The translations under genes and the position numbers were made by a program. This document shows, one piece after another, positions 17,529 to 25,778 of a stretch of 64,000 nucleotides of DNA. Below the pieces are notes generated by a model, which worked only from the letters and a program-made list of their open reading frames with translations, was not told the DNA's origin and made no database searches. Numbering within the stretch: the stretch's first letter is position 1; each line of letters opens with the position of its first letter. The DNA comes from Lewinellaceae bacterium (GTDB lineage: Bacteria; Bacteroidota; Bacteroidia; Chitinophagales; Saprospiraceae): the NCBI GenBank assembly GCA_020636435.1, contig JACJXX010000001.1, positions 2,745,001 to 2,809,000 of the forward strand, in the 5' to 3' direction.

Positions 17529-18815
17529 TTATACTTTGCTCGGTAATGACTCGCCAGAGTTGCCCATCCTTCCTACATATACCCTCAGAAAGAGCAATAA
17601 AAAAAACACAAAAAAACCCACCCCCATCGAATTCTCGATTGTATGTTCGATGGCAAAGGAGGTGAGAACGATGCCGTAGAAGCCCAGCAGGAAGGGATGC
17701 CGGTAGTTTTGGCGATAAAAGAGTGGATAGAAAAGGGCAAAGAGAAACAGCAGCAGCCCCACCACGCCCGTACCCGCCAGCACAAAGAGAAACTGATTGT
17801 GCGGAACCAGCGGCTCCGGCAGTTGAGGGTAAGACTGTTCGAACATCCGGTTTGCCTCCTGTTTCAGGTTGCCCGCCCCTACCCCAAAGACGGGATGTTG
17901 CCGGGCCAGTTCCCAGCCCACTTTCAGGGAGACGATGCGGCCGGTATCGGCGTAGGCGGCCCCTTCCCCTTCCTGGAATTTGATCAACCCCCAGCGCATG
18001 TAGTCCACTTTGGCGCGGAAACTGGGTACATACCGATAGGCGGCCAGCGGCATGGCGAAAAGGGCAGCCAAAATAACCAGGCCCAACCCATAGCGGCGGG
18101 ATATCAGGATGTAGCGCGCTGACAACAGGAACAGGGCCACGTAAAGAGCCAGTATGCCGCTGCGCACCGACAGCAGGTGGATAAAGAGGAAGAGAAAAAA
18201 TGTAACCCCTAAAATGAGCTGCCGTTCCCAGGCATAGCGCCAATAGTAGCCCATGCTGTACAGGCAGGCCCCGCTTACTACCCCCAGGGCCAGCATCAGG
18301 CTGTAATTGATGTGGTTGCGGGGCGTTGGCATAGGCTGCCCCTGCTGCAGCATCAGCTGTATTTCCTCGTAATTGATCCAGTAATTAAGGCCGACGCCGA
18401 GGGCGGTAAGCAGCAAAAAAAACAGCAGGAAATACAGCAGCCCCTGCCACTGCCGCTCTTCCAGGCGGGGATGGCCGAGGAAAACGAGGGGCAGCGCCAC
18501 AAAAGGCGCCTTGATGCGCAGGCGGGCCAGCCAGTAGCCGTAATCTTCCGTCTGCCAGAAGCTGAGCAGCACGATGAAGAAGAACAGTGTCACCGCAGCA
18601 AAGGGAGGATACTTTATGATCCGCAGCATGCGCCGGATGGCGTCCGTATCAATCGCTACGGTAAATACCCGGCGGCCCACCCGAAAGCGGATCAGGCTGA
18701 GCACCGCCAGAGAGATCATACTCACCGAAAGCAAAAAGGGAGAAAGCACCAGAGCGGCGATCGTCACCGCATAAAAAAACAGGACCAGGTGTTGTTTTTC
18801 CAGTACCGGCGCCAT
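17529..18815 (-). CDS. O-antigen ligase family membrane protein
   Basis: A 428-residue polytopic membrane protein with about 11 hydrophobic segments and the Wzy_C/WaaL pattern: PTPRNHINYSLMLALGV, LLSVRSGILALYVALF, then the periplasmic loop with HPVFGVGAGNLKQEAN and PHNQFLFVLAGTGVVGL. The Arg and His residues of these loops are those linked to undecaprenyl-pyrophosphate sugar transfer. Members ligate O-antigen to lipid A core or polymerise or glycosylate surface molecules. Its downstream neighbour starts 45 bp after its stop, so the four minus-strand genes may form one operon. Confidence 0.88.
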   Translation of the reverse strand: MAPVLEKQHLVLFFYAVTIAALVLSPFLLSVSMISLAVLSLIRFRVGRRVFTVAIDTDAIRRMLRIIKYPPFAAVTLFFFIVLLSFWQTEDYGYWLARLRIKAPFVALPLVFLGHPRLEERQWQGLLYFLLFFLLLTALGVGLNYWINYEEIQLMLQQGQPMPTPRNHINYSLMLALGVVSGACLYSMGYYWRYAWERQLILGVTFFLFLFIHLLSVRSGILALYVALFLLSARYILISRRYGLGLVILAALFAMPLAAYRYVPSFRAKVDYMRWGLIKFQEGEGAAYADTGRIVSLKVGWELARQHPVFGVGAGNLKQEANRMFEQSYPQLPEPLVPHNQFLFVLAGTGVVGLLLFLFALFYPLFYRQNYRHPFLLGFYGIVLTSFAIEHTIENSMGVGFFVFFLLLFLRVYVGRMGNSGESLPSKV

Positions 18816-18825
18816 GGTCAGGTTG

Positions 18826-18911
18826 GTTGTTCGTTGTTGGTTGTTCGTTGTTGGTTGTCAGTTGCTGGGTAGGCCTTTCGAAACCGTACAACCAACAACT
18901 GACAACCAATT
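18826..18911. repeat. GTTG-rich repeat with inverted ends
   Basis: Repeats of TTGGTTGTTCGTTG are followed by GTTGGTTGTCAGTTG, whose inverse CAACTGACAACCAA lies about 25 bp on. It could fold into a strong hairpin just downstream of the PorE-like gene's neighbour. A similar GTTGTTTGTTGTTCG array occurs at 34529-34590. Confidence 0.55.
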
Positions 18912-18928
18912 CAAGCCTGCATCTGGCC

Positions 18929-20932
18929 CTACTGCACCTTAGTGTACCGCTCCCCATCGATGTACTCGACGATATAGGCGCCGCTGTACCCTTTGCTCTT
19001 CACCTGCTGCAAGGCCGAACGGGCCTCCGCCAGGCTGAAGAAATCGGCCACCAATACGCGGGTCAGGCCGCGGGCGAGGATCAGTTCTGTATCGATCCGG
19101 CCCAGGGGCGCCACATTGCTGAAGCGGTCCTCTTTGAAACTGCCCACAGCGGCCAGTTGTATTTTGTAGTACGTGCCGTTGTGGCGCGGGGCGGTGGTTT
19201 GGTATTCGTAGGTGTCGTTCGGGCCTCTGCCGCGGGCGGTGTAAGGCGCTCCCGCCGGGGTATTCATCGCCGGCGCTTTTACCGGCCGGTCCGGTGCGGC
19301 GGTTGGGTTCGCCGGTTCGCCAGGATAGGTGGGGTCCGGGGAGGGGGCAACGCCTGCGGTGCCTTCCACTGCTAGAAAGATAGGCTGGCCGTAGGTAAAG
19401 GTATTCATATCGTCGCTGGAAAAGCGGTAGGAGCCCGGCTCATAGCCATAAGCCTTCACCTCCACCCGGAAGCGGCGGTTGGGCAGAATCTCGTAGGAAT
19501 AGTTGCCGTCGCTGAATGAACGGGCGATCAGTTCCGTTTCGCGCCCGTCGTCAGCAACCTGATAGAGGGCCACGTTGATATCGTTGATCGGTTCGCCCGA
19601 TTGCCGGTCGTAAACATTGCCTTTCACCATCACCCGGCGGCCGCCGACGGCGAATTCGAAAATATCTTCATGAGTAGTAGTGGGCTTTCCCCCTGCGAAC
19701 ACGCGGTTGGAGGTTAGAAACCCTCCCGTCCGCGATGGGTTGAGGATGTAGAAATACTCATCGGCGCTGGAGTTGACCGGCATGCCCAGGTTGTCTGGCT
19801 GCGACCAGCTCACCTCGTCGCCGATAGCGCTGAAGATATCGAAGCCGCCGATGGAGACGTGCCCGTTGGAGGCGAAGTAAAGCGTTTGGTTTTCGGTGTT
19901 GTAAAATGGAGTAATCTCGTCGCCCAGTGTATTGACCACCGGCCCGAGATTGACCGGTAAGGTGAAGTCAATGTTATCGGCGCCCAGGTCGCGGGAAGTA
20001 TACCAGAGGTCCATGCCTCCCCGGCCTCCTTCGCGGTTGGAAGCATAGAAAAGGAGTTCCTGGCCCCGCTGATGGACAGCAAAAGGGTGCGTGGCGGTCA
20101 CGCCGGCCATATTGATGTAATCGGGCAGGCGCTCGGGCTGCGACCACACCGCGCCGATCCTTTTGGTGACGAAAATTTCACAGCGGGTTTTGACATCATT
20201 CCAGGGCCCCTGGGTATTGCTGCAAACTGTGAAATACAAGCGGCTGCCATCAGGCGCCATAGAGCCATTGCAGAAATGCCCGCTTTGGATCACCGGAAAA
20301 TTGCGCGGAGGCTCTCCCTTGCTCCAGGTGCTGCCGGTCCTTTGGGAAGAATAAATGCGGGCGCGGTCGCCAATTGTCGAGGAGTAATAGAGTTCATTGT
20401 CGGACACCGGATAGGGCGCGAACTCATCCTTGTCTGAATTGATGCCGTCGCCGGGCAGCAACAGCTCGACATCGCGGTCGGCCGACGCCGGGGCGTTCAT
20501 GCCGAGGCGGCAGCCGGCGATCTCGTTTTGAATAATCTCCTGCAGGATGTCTTTACCGTCGCCGGCATAACCATCCATAAAAGCCTCAAATTCCGTGATG
20601 GCGCGGTCGTACTGGCCGTCCTGCTTCAGGCAGCGGGCATACTTCAGGCCTACGAGAGGGAATTCCCCGTTTTTTTCTTTGATTGGGCGGTAAGCTTCGG
20701 CAGCTTTGCGATAATCGCGAAGCTGGTAATAGAGCTCTCCGGCCTGATGGATCAAATCTTCTTTCTTGCGCTTCTTGCGCCATGCTTGTTCATACTTATC
20801 CGCTGCATCGGAGAGTTGCCCGTCCTGATAGGCTTGCTCCGCTTCCTTTTTGAGCTTGCGCCAGCTCTGAGCGGGGGCCAGGCTTGCAAAGCCTACCGAC
20901 AGGAGGATTAAAAGTAATAGTTTCCTAGTCAT
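18929..20932 (-). CDS. PorE-like TPR/beta-propeller protein with SPOR-like end
   Basis: A 667-residue exported protein (signal peptide 1-21, SVGFASLAPAQ). Residues about 25-120 are TPR-like helices (AEQAYQDGQLSDAADKYEQA). Residues about 170-430 carry WD40-like/PD40 propeller blades (APDGSRLYF, LLFYASNREGGRGGMDLWY, LYFASNGHVSIGGFDIF). Residues about 435-515 are a carboxypeptidase-regulatory-like beta-sandwich. After a proline-rich linker, residues about 595-667 look like a SPOR domain (YYKIQLAAVGSF...ARSALQQVKSKGYSGAYIV). PorE of the type IX secretion machine has TPR, propeller, CRD and OmpA-like domains; here a SPOR-like domain replaces the OmpA one. It may bind peptidoglycan at the T9SS or division site. 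Confidence 0.75.
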   Translation of the reverse strand: MTRKLLLLILLSVGFASLAPAQSWRKLKKEAEQAYQDGQLSDAADKYEQAWRKKRKKEDLIHQAGELYYQLRDYRKAAEAYRPIKEKNGEFPLVGLKYARCLKQDGQYDRAITEFEAFMDGYAGDGKDILQEIIQNEIAGCRLGMNAPASADRDVELLLPGDGINSDKDEFAPYPVSDNELYYSSTIGDRARIYSSQRTGSTWSKGEPPRNFPVIQSGHFCNGSMAPDGSRLYFTVCSNTQGPWNDVKTRCEIFVTKRIGAVWSQPERLPDYINMAGVTATHPFAVHQRGQELLFYASNREGGRGGMDLWYTSRDLGADNIDFTLPVNLGPVVNTLGDEITPFYNTENQTLYFASNGHVSIGGFDIFSAIGDEVSWSQPDNLGMPVNSSADEYFYILNPSRTGGFLTSNRVFAGGKPTTTHEDIFEFAVGGRRVMVKGNVYDRQSGEPINDINVALYQVADDGRETELIARSFSDGNYSYEILPNRRFRVEVKAYGYEPGSYRFSSDDMNTFTYGQPIFLAVEGTAGVAPSPDPTYPGEPANPTAAPDRPVKAPAMNTPAGAPYTARGRGPNDTYEYQTTAPRHNGTYYKIQLAAVGSFKEDRFSNVAPLGRIDTELILARGLTRVLVADFFSLAEARSALQQVKSKGYSGAYIVEYIDGERYTKVQ

Positions 20933-20974
20933 GTTTGCGGTTTATTGGTTATTAGTCGATGAAATTTCCGGTTC

Positions 20975-21550
20975 TTATTTTTTCAGATTCAGGACGATTT
21001 GCTCCACTACGGGGGCGAAGTGCTTATGTTCCAGTTGTTGAACTTTGCGGGCAATATCCTCCGGCTCATCTTCCGGCCTGACGGGGCAGGAAGCCTGAAA
21101 AATGATCCCTCCTTCATCGTAATGCTCGTTGACATAGTGGATCGTTATCCCGGAGACTTTGTCGCCGGCAGCCTTCACCGCCCGGTGGACGTGCATGCCG
21201 TACATGCCTTTGCCGCCGTATTTGGGAAGCAGCGCCGGGTGAATATTGACCATGCGCTTTTCGTAAGCCCGCACCAGGTAATCCGGAATGAGCCATAAAA
21301 AGCCAGCCAGAACGATGAGGGAAATGTCTTTTTCTCTAAGGGCTTGCAACAGTTCCTCGGTTTCGTAGAAACTCCGGCGGCCGGCCACCATTTTATCAAT
21401 GCCATATTCGCCCGCAATGTCCAGCACGGGCGCCGTTGCCTTATTGGAAACGACCAGCGCTACGTGAATATTAGCATTTTCCTTAAAATATTCGATGATT
21501 TTTCTCGCATTTGTTCCGGTTCCGGAAGCAAAAATTGCAATGTTGGCCAT
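20975..21550 (-). CDS. purN: Phosphoribosylglycinamide formyltransferase
   Basis: GAR transformylase catalyses the folate-dependent formylation of glycinamide ribonucleotide in purine synthesis. The 191 residues from 21550 fit the usual length. The N-terminus IAIFASGTGTNARKI is the phosphate-binding loop; NIHPALLPKYGGKGMYGMH contains the catalytic Asn and His; HYVNEHYDEGGII contains the catalytic Asp. A longer open frame to 21763 runs through a tandem repeat and is not coding. It stands without other purine genes. Confidence 0.95.
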   Translation of the reverse strand: MANIAIFASGTGTNARKIIEYFKENANIHVALVVSNKATAPVLDIAGEYGIDKMVAGRRSFYETEELLQALREKDISLIVLAGFLWLIPDYLVRAYEKRMVNIHPALLPKYGGKGMYGMHVHRAVKAAGDKVSGITIHYVNEHYDEGGIIFQASCPVRPEDEPEDIARKVQQLEHKHFAPVVEQIVLNLKK

Positions 21551-21614
21551 TTTAGATGGTTCGATTGTTGGATTGTTCCATTGTTCGGGTTTCTGGCTGC
21601 CCAAACGAATGGCT

Positions 21615-21760
21615 GCACGTACACCGTACACCGCCAAACCCCGCACCGACACGTACACCGTACACTGCCAGTACCTGCACGTACACCCTACACCGCCCAA
21701 CCCCGCACCGCTCCGTACACCTTGATACCGCCAGTACCGGCACGTACACCGTACCCCCCC
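21615..21760. repeat. Tandem-like CGTACACCGTACACC array
   Basis: Several degenerate copies of a unit like GCACGTACACCGTACACC lie between purN and the next gene, spaced by CGCCAAACCCCGCACC and GCCAGTACC variants. A related core (TGTACGGTGTACG) occurs at 6457-6503. All three frames through it are low-complexity and no product is likely. Confidence 0.6.
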
Positions 21761-21768
21761 CAACCTCC

Positions 21769-23358
21769 CTACTCAAACTCCAGCTCCGCAAAGCGGTATT
21801 GCCGGCCGCTTTCGCCGTAGACCATCATGCGGCGGCTTCCGATCTGCTTGCAGATTTTGGGGCGGGTGATGATTTCAGCGTCGCGGTTGTTGAAGAGCGG
21901 ATACATGCGCATCTGCCCGTCTTTGCGCAGTTCAGCCAGGGCGACCACGGAATTGCGGCCGTTGAAGTTGTAGAGACGGTTCGAGCCGTCATTGCTGAAG
22001 TTCCGGCTGTTGTCATTGAAGATGAAGTACAGGCGGTCGCGTACGATAGACATGGCGTAGGAAGAATAATACCCGCCGTCATTGACCGTTTCCTGGCGCT
22101 TGGGGATGCGGGCCGCCCACTCGATGCCCCCGTCCGGCTGTATGTTCACGACGATGATGTCATTGTAGTTGTAGTAATAATCGAAGCGCAGGGTGCCGTC
22201 CCAGTAGCGGTAAGCGCGTTCGAACACATAATATTGCTCGGCGACCAGCACGGCCCCGCCGTCGCTGCGCAGGACCAGTTCATCCAGGGAAAAGCGATAG
22301 AGCTCTGGTTCCCGGCCGGTATCGTCGTTGGCTTCCGCGCGGCTGGCGCGCCGCAGCTCTCCCGGCCGCATGAATTCTGCCCTGAACTGGAAGTCAAACT
22401 CCTTAAAGCTCAGGTTGAAAATCTCCTTGGTGGCATTATTGAGCTTGAAAAAACAGGTACCTTTTACGCTGTAGGTCCCTTTCTCGGAAAAGAAGCCGGC
22501 ACACACCAGGTTGCCGTCATCGGCGATGCGGAAAGCCAGGTCGGTGATGAATTTGTCTTCCAGGGCGACGTGGTATTCCTGCACGTCCTCGCCCTGTTGG
22601 GTATAGGCCAGGATGATGTACTGGTAATTCGGCCTCCCCCGGCGGCGCTCGCGCACGCCGTCCAGGTAAAGCACGCCCATGAGATAGACGTTGCCCTTGC
22701 TGTCTATGCGGTAATCCTCGATGGCGAACTGCTGGTCGGAATAGGGCAGGATGATGTCCCGGCTCCAAACCTTATTCATTTGCTGGTCAAAGACGTTCAG
22801 CGCGAAGCGCTCGGGGTCGCGCTTTTGATAAGGAAGCTGGCTGTACAGCAGCACTTTGGAGCTGTCGCTGGAAATGACGAGGTTGAAAGAGCCTTCTTTG
22901 GCTTTGTTCTGGGCCTCCACTTCCGCCAGCATCACCAGGTCTTTGGAGGGTTGCAGCCGTTTGCTGACCTTCTGGTAGAAGAGGTAGTTTTTCTTTTGAG
23001 CCTGGTTGTTGAAGCTGGTGAACAGATAGAGCTGGCCTCCGATCATGGCTACATCCTCGAAATCGCGGCGCTTGCCTTTGTATTTCAGGTCCATCTGCTC
23101 CGATTTGCGCAGGCGCATTTCATTGTCGTAGTATTCTATGTAGGCCTGCTCGTTCGACAGGGCGCCTTCGTTCTTGCGCCGCAGCATGTACAGGCCCTCT
23201 TTGTTGACGGAGATGGCTTTCGTAATGCGGGTGCCGGCGGGTTCCGTCAATTCTTCCCCCCACCGGGCGGTGGCGGGCACGTCGTCGCGTTGGGCGCAAA
23301 GGGCCGCCGTCCACAGCAAGAGCCCGGTTAACGCTGTATATCTGATGGTATGGATCAT
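21769..23358 (-). CDS. Secreted protein of unknown function, propeller-like
   Basis: A 529-residue protein from the start at 23358. A signal peptide (IRYTALTGLLLWTAALCAQ) is followed by repeated short beta segments such as NVYLMGVLYLDG, GNLVCAGFFSEKG and GGAVLVAEQYYVFE, which suggest a beta-propeller. I do not recognise a named family; similar secreted proteins are common in Bacteroidota. The tyrosine-rich stretch FDYYYNYNDIIVVNI is unusual. It has no close operon partner; the repeat array separates it from purN. Confidence 0.75.
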   Translation of the reverse strand: MIHTIRYTALTGLLLWTAALCAQRDDVPATARWGEELTEPAGTRITKAISVNKEGLYMLRRKNEGALSNEQAYIEYYDNEMRLRKSEQMDLKYKGKRRDFEDVAMIGGQLYLFTSFNNQAQKKNYLFYQKVSKRLQPSKDLVMLAEVEAQNKAKEGSFNLVISSDSSKVLLYSQLPYQKRDPERFALNVFDQQMNKVWSRDIILPYSDQQFAIEDYRIDSKGNVYLMGVLYLDGVRERRRGRPNYQYIILAYTQQGEDVQEYHVALEDKFITDLAFRIADDGNLVCAGFFSEKGTYSVKGTCFFKLNNATKEIFNLSFKEFDFQFRAEFMRPGELRRASRAEANDDTGREPELYRFSLDELVLRSDGGAVLVAEQYYVFERAYRYWDGTLRFDYYYNYNDIIVVNIQPDGGIEWAARIPKRQETVNDGGYYSSYAMSIVRDRLYFIFNDNSRNFSNDGSNRLYNFNGRNSVVALAELRKDGQMRMYPLFNNRDAEIITRPKICKQIGSRRMMVYGESGRQYRFAELEFE

Positions 23359-23430
23359 GCCTGTTTGTTTGAACGGCAAAGATACTTATTCTGTGGGGAA
23401 TGGAAGAAGGGGAATCACTCGAATCGGTTT

Positions 23431-24285
23431 CTATTCTTTATCTGGAGGCGGGAGTTTTGAGGTACTTGGAGATGAAAGAATAGATCTCATTTGTGTAATT
23501 GCTGCTTCATTCAACCGGATCACCCGTTCATCCTGGCTTAAGCCGCTCCGTATCAATTCGGCGTTTATGGCTTCCAGGTTTGCCAAAACGAGTAATTGCT
23601 CTGTTGTGGCCTGATCTCTAATGTTTCCTCTGGCTTCCGGATTTTGCATCCGCCACTCTTTGGCGGTCATGCCGAACAAGGCAAGGTTTAGAATATCAGC
23701 TTCCCCAGCATAGACCAGGCCACTGGTTTTGTTTTGTGCCAAGCGGGGCGGGATTAATGTTTCTTTGATTGCATCGGTATGAATGGAGTAATTGATCTTG
23801 GCCAGAATACGCTTAATGTTCCAGTCTAAAGCTTCATGTCGTTCTCGCGCTTCGATTTCCTTGAGGCGCTGGAATTCTTTAATCAGATAAAGCTGGAAAG
23901 GCGGGCTCAACCAGTAGCAGAAACCCAGAGCGATGTCGCGGTGGGCGAAGGTACCTCCATAACGTCCGGCTTTGGACTGGACGCCAATGGCTTTGGTTTC
24001 CTTGATCCACCGAGACATGGAAAGCACGAAGCGGTTCGTGCCTGCTTCGTTTTTAATCTTATCGAATTCGATAAGATTAAAATCCGGGTTATGGAGTTTT
24101 TCCCAAACGCCCAGAAATTCGATAGTGTCCTTGTTTCTGAACCAGTTGACAATAAGAACGGACGGATTATCGGCATTGAATTTCTTGGCGATATCGGTCA
24201 GGGAGAAATATTCCTCCCGCCCTCTTTTCGGCAGCAAAGTAATCTCGCTTCCCTGAACCGTGAGTGATTTTTTTTTCTTAGCCAT
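23431..24285 (-). CDS. KilA-N domain DNA-binding protein
   Basis: A 284-residue protein from MAKKKKSL at 24285. Residues about 20-130 form a KilA-N domain: REEYFSLTDIAKKFN, IVNWFRNKDTIEFLGVWE, then GRYGGTFAHRDIALGFCYWL. KilA-N domains bind DNA and are found in phage and plasmid proteins and in some restriction-associated genes. The C-terminal 150 residues are helical and lack a domain I can name. The upstream region carries a -7 box and a palindrome that could be its own operator. It is likely of phage or mobile origin although the neighbours are chromosomal. Confidence 0.88.
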   Translation of the reverse strand: MAKKKKSLTVQGSEITLLPKRGREEYFSLTDIAKKFNADNPSVLIVNWFRNKDTIEFLGVWEKLHNPDFNLIEFDKIKNEAGTNRFVLSMSRWIKETKAIGVQSKAGRYGGTFAHRDIALGFCYWLSPPFQLYLIKEFQRLKEIEARERHEALDWNIKRILAKINYSIHTDAIKETLIPPRLAQNKTSGLVYAGEADILNLALFGMTAKEWRMQNPEARGNIRDQATTEQLLVLANLEAINAELIRSGLSQDERVIRLNEAAITQMRSILSSPSTSKLPPPDKE

Positions 24286-24290
24286 AATGG

Positions 24291-24325
24291 CAAATATACA
24301 ATATCTTGGTTTTAAATAAAACCAA
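24291..24325 (-). promoter_or_regulatory. Promoter and palindromic operator of the KilA-N gene
   Basis: On the minus strand TATATTTG (24291-24298) fits the Bacteroidota -7 box TAnnTTTG. Upstream of it, TTGGTTTTAAATAAAACCAA (24306-24325) has 9-bp arms around a 2-bp centre and would cover the -33 region. Autoregulation is an inference. The remaining space to 24804 shows no gene. Confidence 0.5.
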
Positions 24326-24804
24326 AATGTGTTTAAATTACAATATTTTGAAATATTTCGCCGAATCCGAAGGAGTTGACCTTTCGCTTTCCGCTCTGTT
24401 AAATAGGAAAATTTCCAATAAACCCCCTCTCCCAACCCCCTGTTTCTGGGAAAAAACCAGGATTGCCCGTTCCAGGTTCTTTCGCATTTGCCTGTTAAAG
24501 AAGAAATATAGGATACCCTCTTCCTACAGGAGCCGAAACTGCCACGCCTACTGCCGGACAGTTATGGTTTCACAATTCCACCATTTCATTATTTCTCTCG
24601 GCGGCATTGCTGAGCCTGCTTGCCAAACCGGACATGGAAAGCCTGTGTATAAAAAGGTATATTGATGTTTTCCAATCCGCCGCTTCAAGCCCGAGCGCAA
24701 TGGTAAATTCCACCCCGACAACACACCCGGCAGCACAATACAATTTGGAGCTATCTTCTTTCCAACAATAGGACAATCCAGCAATCCACCAATATACCCC
24801 CCCC

Positions 24805-25704
24805 CTACTTAATCGCCCTATACTGCGCCGCATTAGACGCATCGATGCGGGTCATGATCTGCACTACCGTATTCTGTTCCTGCGGGGTGCCCCGTTTGAA
24901 GATTTCCAGGATCTCCTGGGATTTGGTGTCGGTGAACAGCTGAATGATCATAGAGTTTGGATAGGCTTGGTCTACCTTTTGGATTTCTTCCAGGGCGGCG
25001 GCGATGATGGCCCTGCCGGTGGCGACATCGGCCGCGCTGACGTCGAGGCCCTGCCGGTGGTAATCGTACCAGGCCTGGCGGAAAGGGCGCACTCTCGGGG
25101 AGAGCAGGTTCTCGATCAGCCAGAAGCGGTTGCGGTTGCCGTCCAGGGAGCGCCAGCCGGGATTGGCGGCGGCGGCAGATTGGGGCACGCTGTTGAGAAT
25201 ATCCTGGGCCGCCTGGAAATAGGGTTCGCCTCCGTAGGGCGAGAAGGAGTCGTAATCCAGCCCTAAAATGATATAAGCGTGGAAGGCGAGCACGCTGGAA
25301 AGGTTGTCATTAAAGGCATTCCGGCTGAATTGCAACGGCTGAAACTGCTCGTAAAAAAAGGTAACTCCTTTGTCGATATGGTTGATCAGCGGCGTTTCGT
25401 AATCGGAGCCGTAAACCGGCCGGGAAGCCTGAATGGCGATATCGGCCTTGAAAGAGGTGGGCGAAAGTTCTTCCTGTATGGTGATCAGTATATTGGCGTT
25501 GATCCGTTCTTCCTGTTCAAAAACATCTTCCGTCCACTTTTGGGTGTTGAGGAATTCCCGCACCGTGTTTTCCAGGGTCTCAAAGACCTTCGGATCGGCA
25601 GACTGGAGCTTTAGGGTATTGATGCGCACGGCAACGTCGAGCTCCTGCGCGCTGAGCCCCAGGGTTATTATAGAAAAAAACAGGCTGAATAGTAGCTTTC
25701 TCAT
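24805..25704 (-). CDS. DUF4835 family protein (PorD-like)
   Basis: A 299-residue exported protein with signal peptide LLFSLFFSIITLGLSAQ. The body matches DUF4835, with the pattern LDVAVRINTLKLQSADPKVF, LEN...REFLNTQKW, and INANILITIQE, FKADIAIQASRPVYGS, LAFHAYIILGLDYDSFS. This family is linked to type IX secretion as PorD. It lies downstream of coaBC, the usual Bacteroidota order. The short gap (74 bp) to coaBC suggests co-transcription. Confidence 0.85.
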   Translation of the reverse strand: MRKLLFSLFFSIITLGLSAQELDVAVRINTLKLQSADPKVFETLENTVREFLNTQKWTEDVFEQEERINANILITIQEELSPTSFKADIAIQASRPVYGSDYETPLINHIDKGVTFFYEQFQPLQFSRNAFNDNLSSVLAFHAYIILGLDYDSFSPYGGEPYFQAAQDILNSVPQSAAAANPGWRSLDGNRNRFWLIENLLSPRVRPFRQAWYDYHRQGLDVSAADVATGRAIIAAALEEIQKVDQAYPNSMIIQLFTDTKSQEILEIFKRGTPQEQNTVVQIMTRIDASNAAQYRAIK

Positions 25705-25778
25705 TGCTTATGGCTTTATCTGCGTCCAAAAGTTTTGCAGTTTGCGGTTTGCAGTTTGCGGTTTTGCGGTTTTGCGGT

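Noticed and set aside
17485..18243. Upstream extension of the caspase frame to 1067 residues
   Set aside because: It overlaps the O-antigen ligase gene in another frame and has no domain; a good signal peptide starts at 17484.
20975..21763. Longer purN frame
   Set aside because: The extra N-terminal part is the translation of a tandem repeat; the enzyme starts at 21550.
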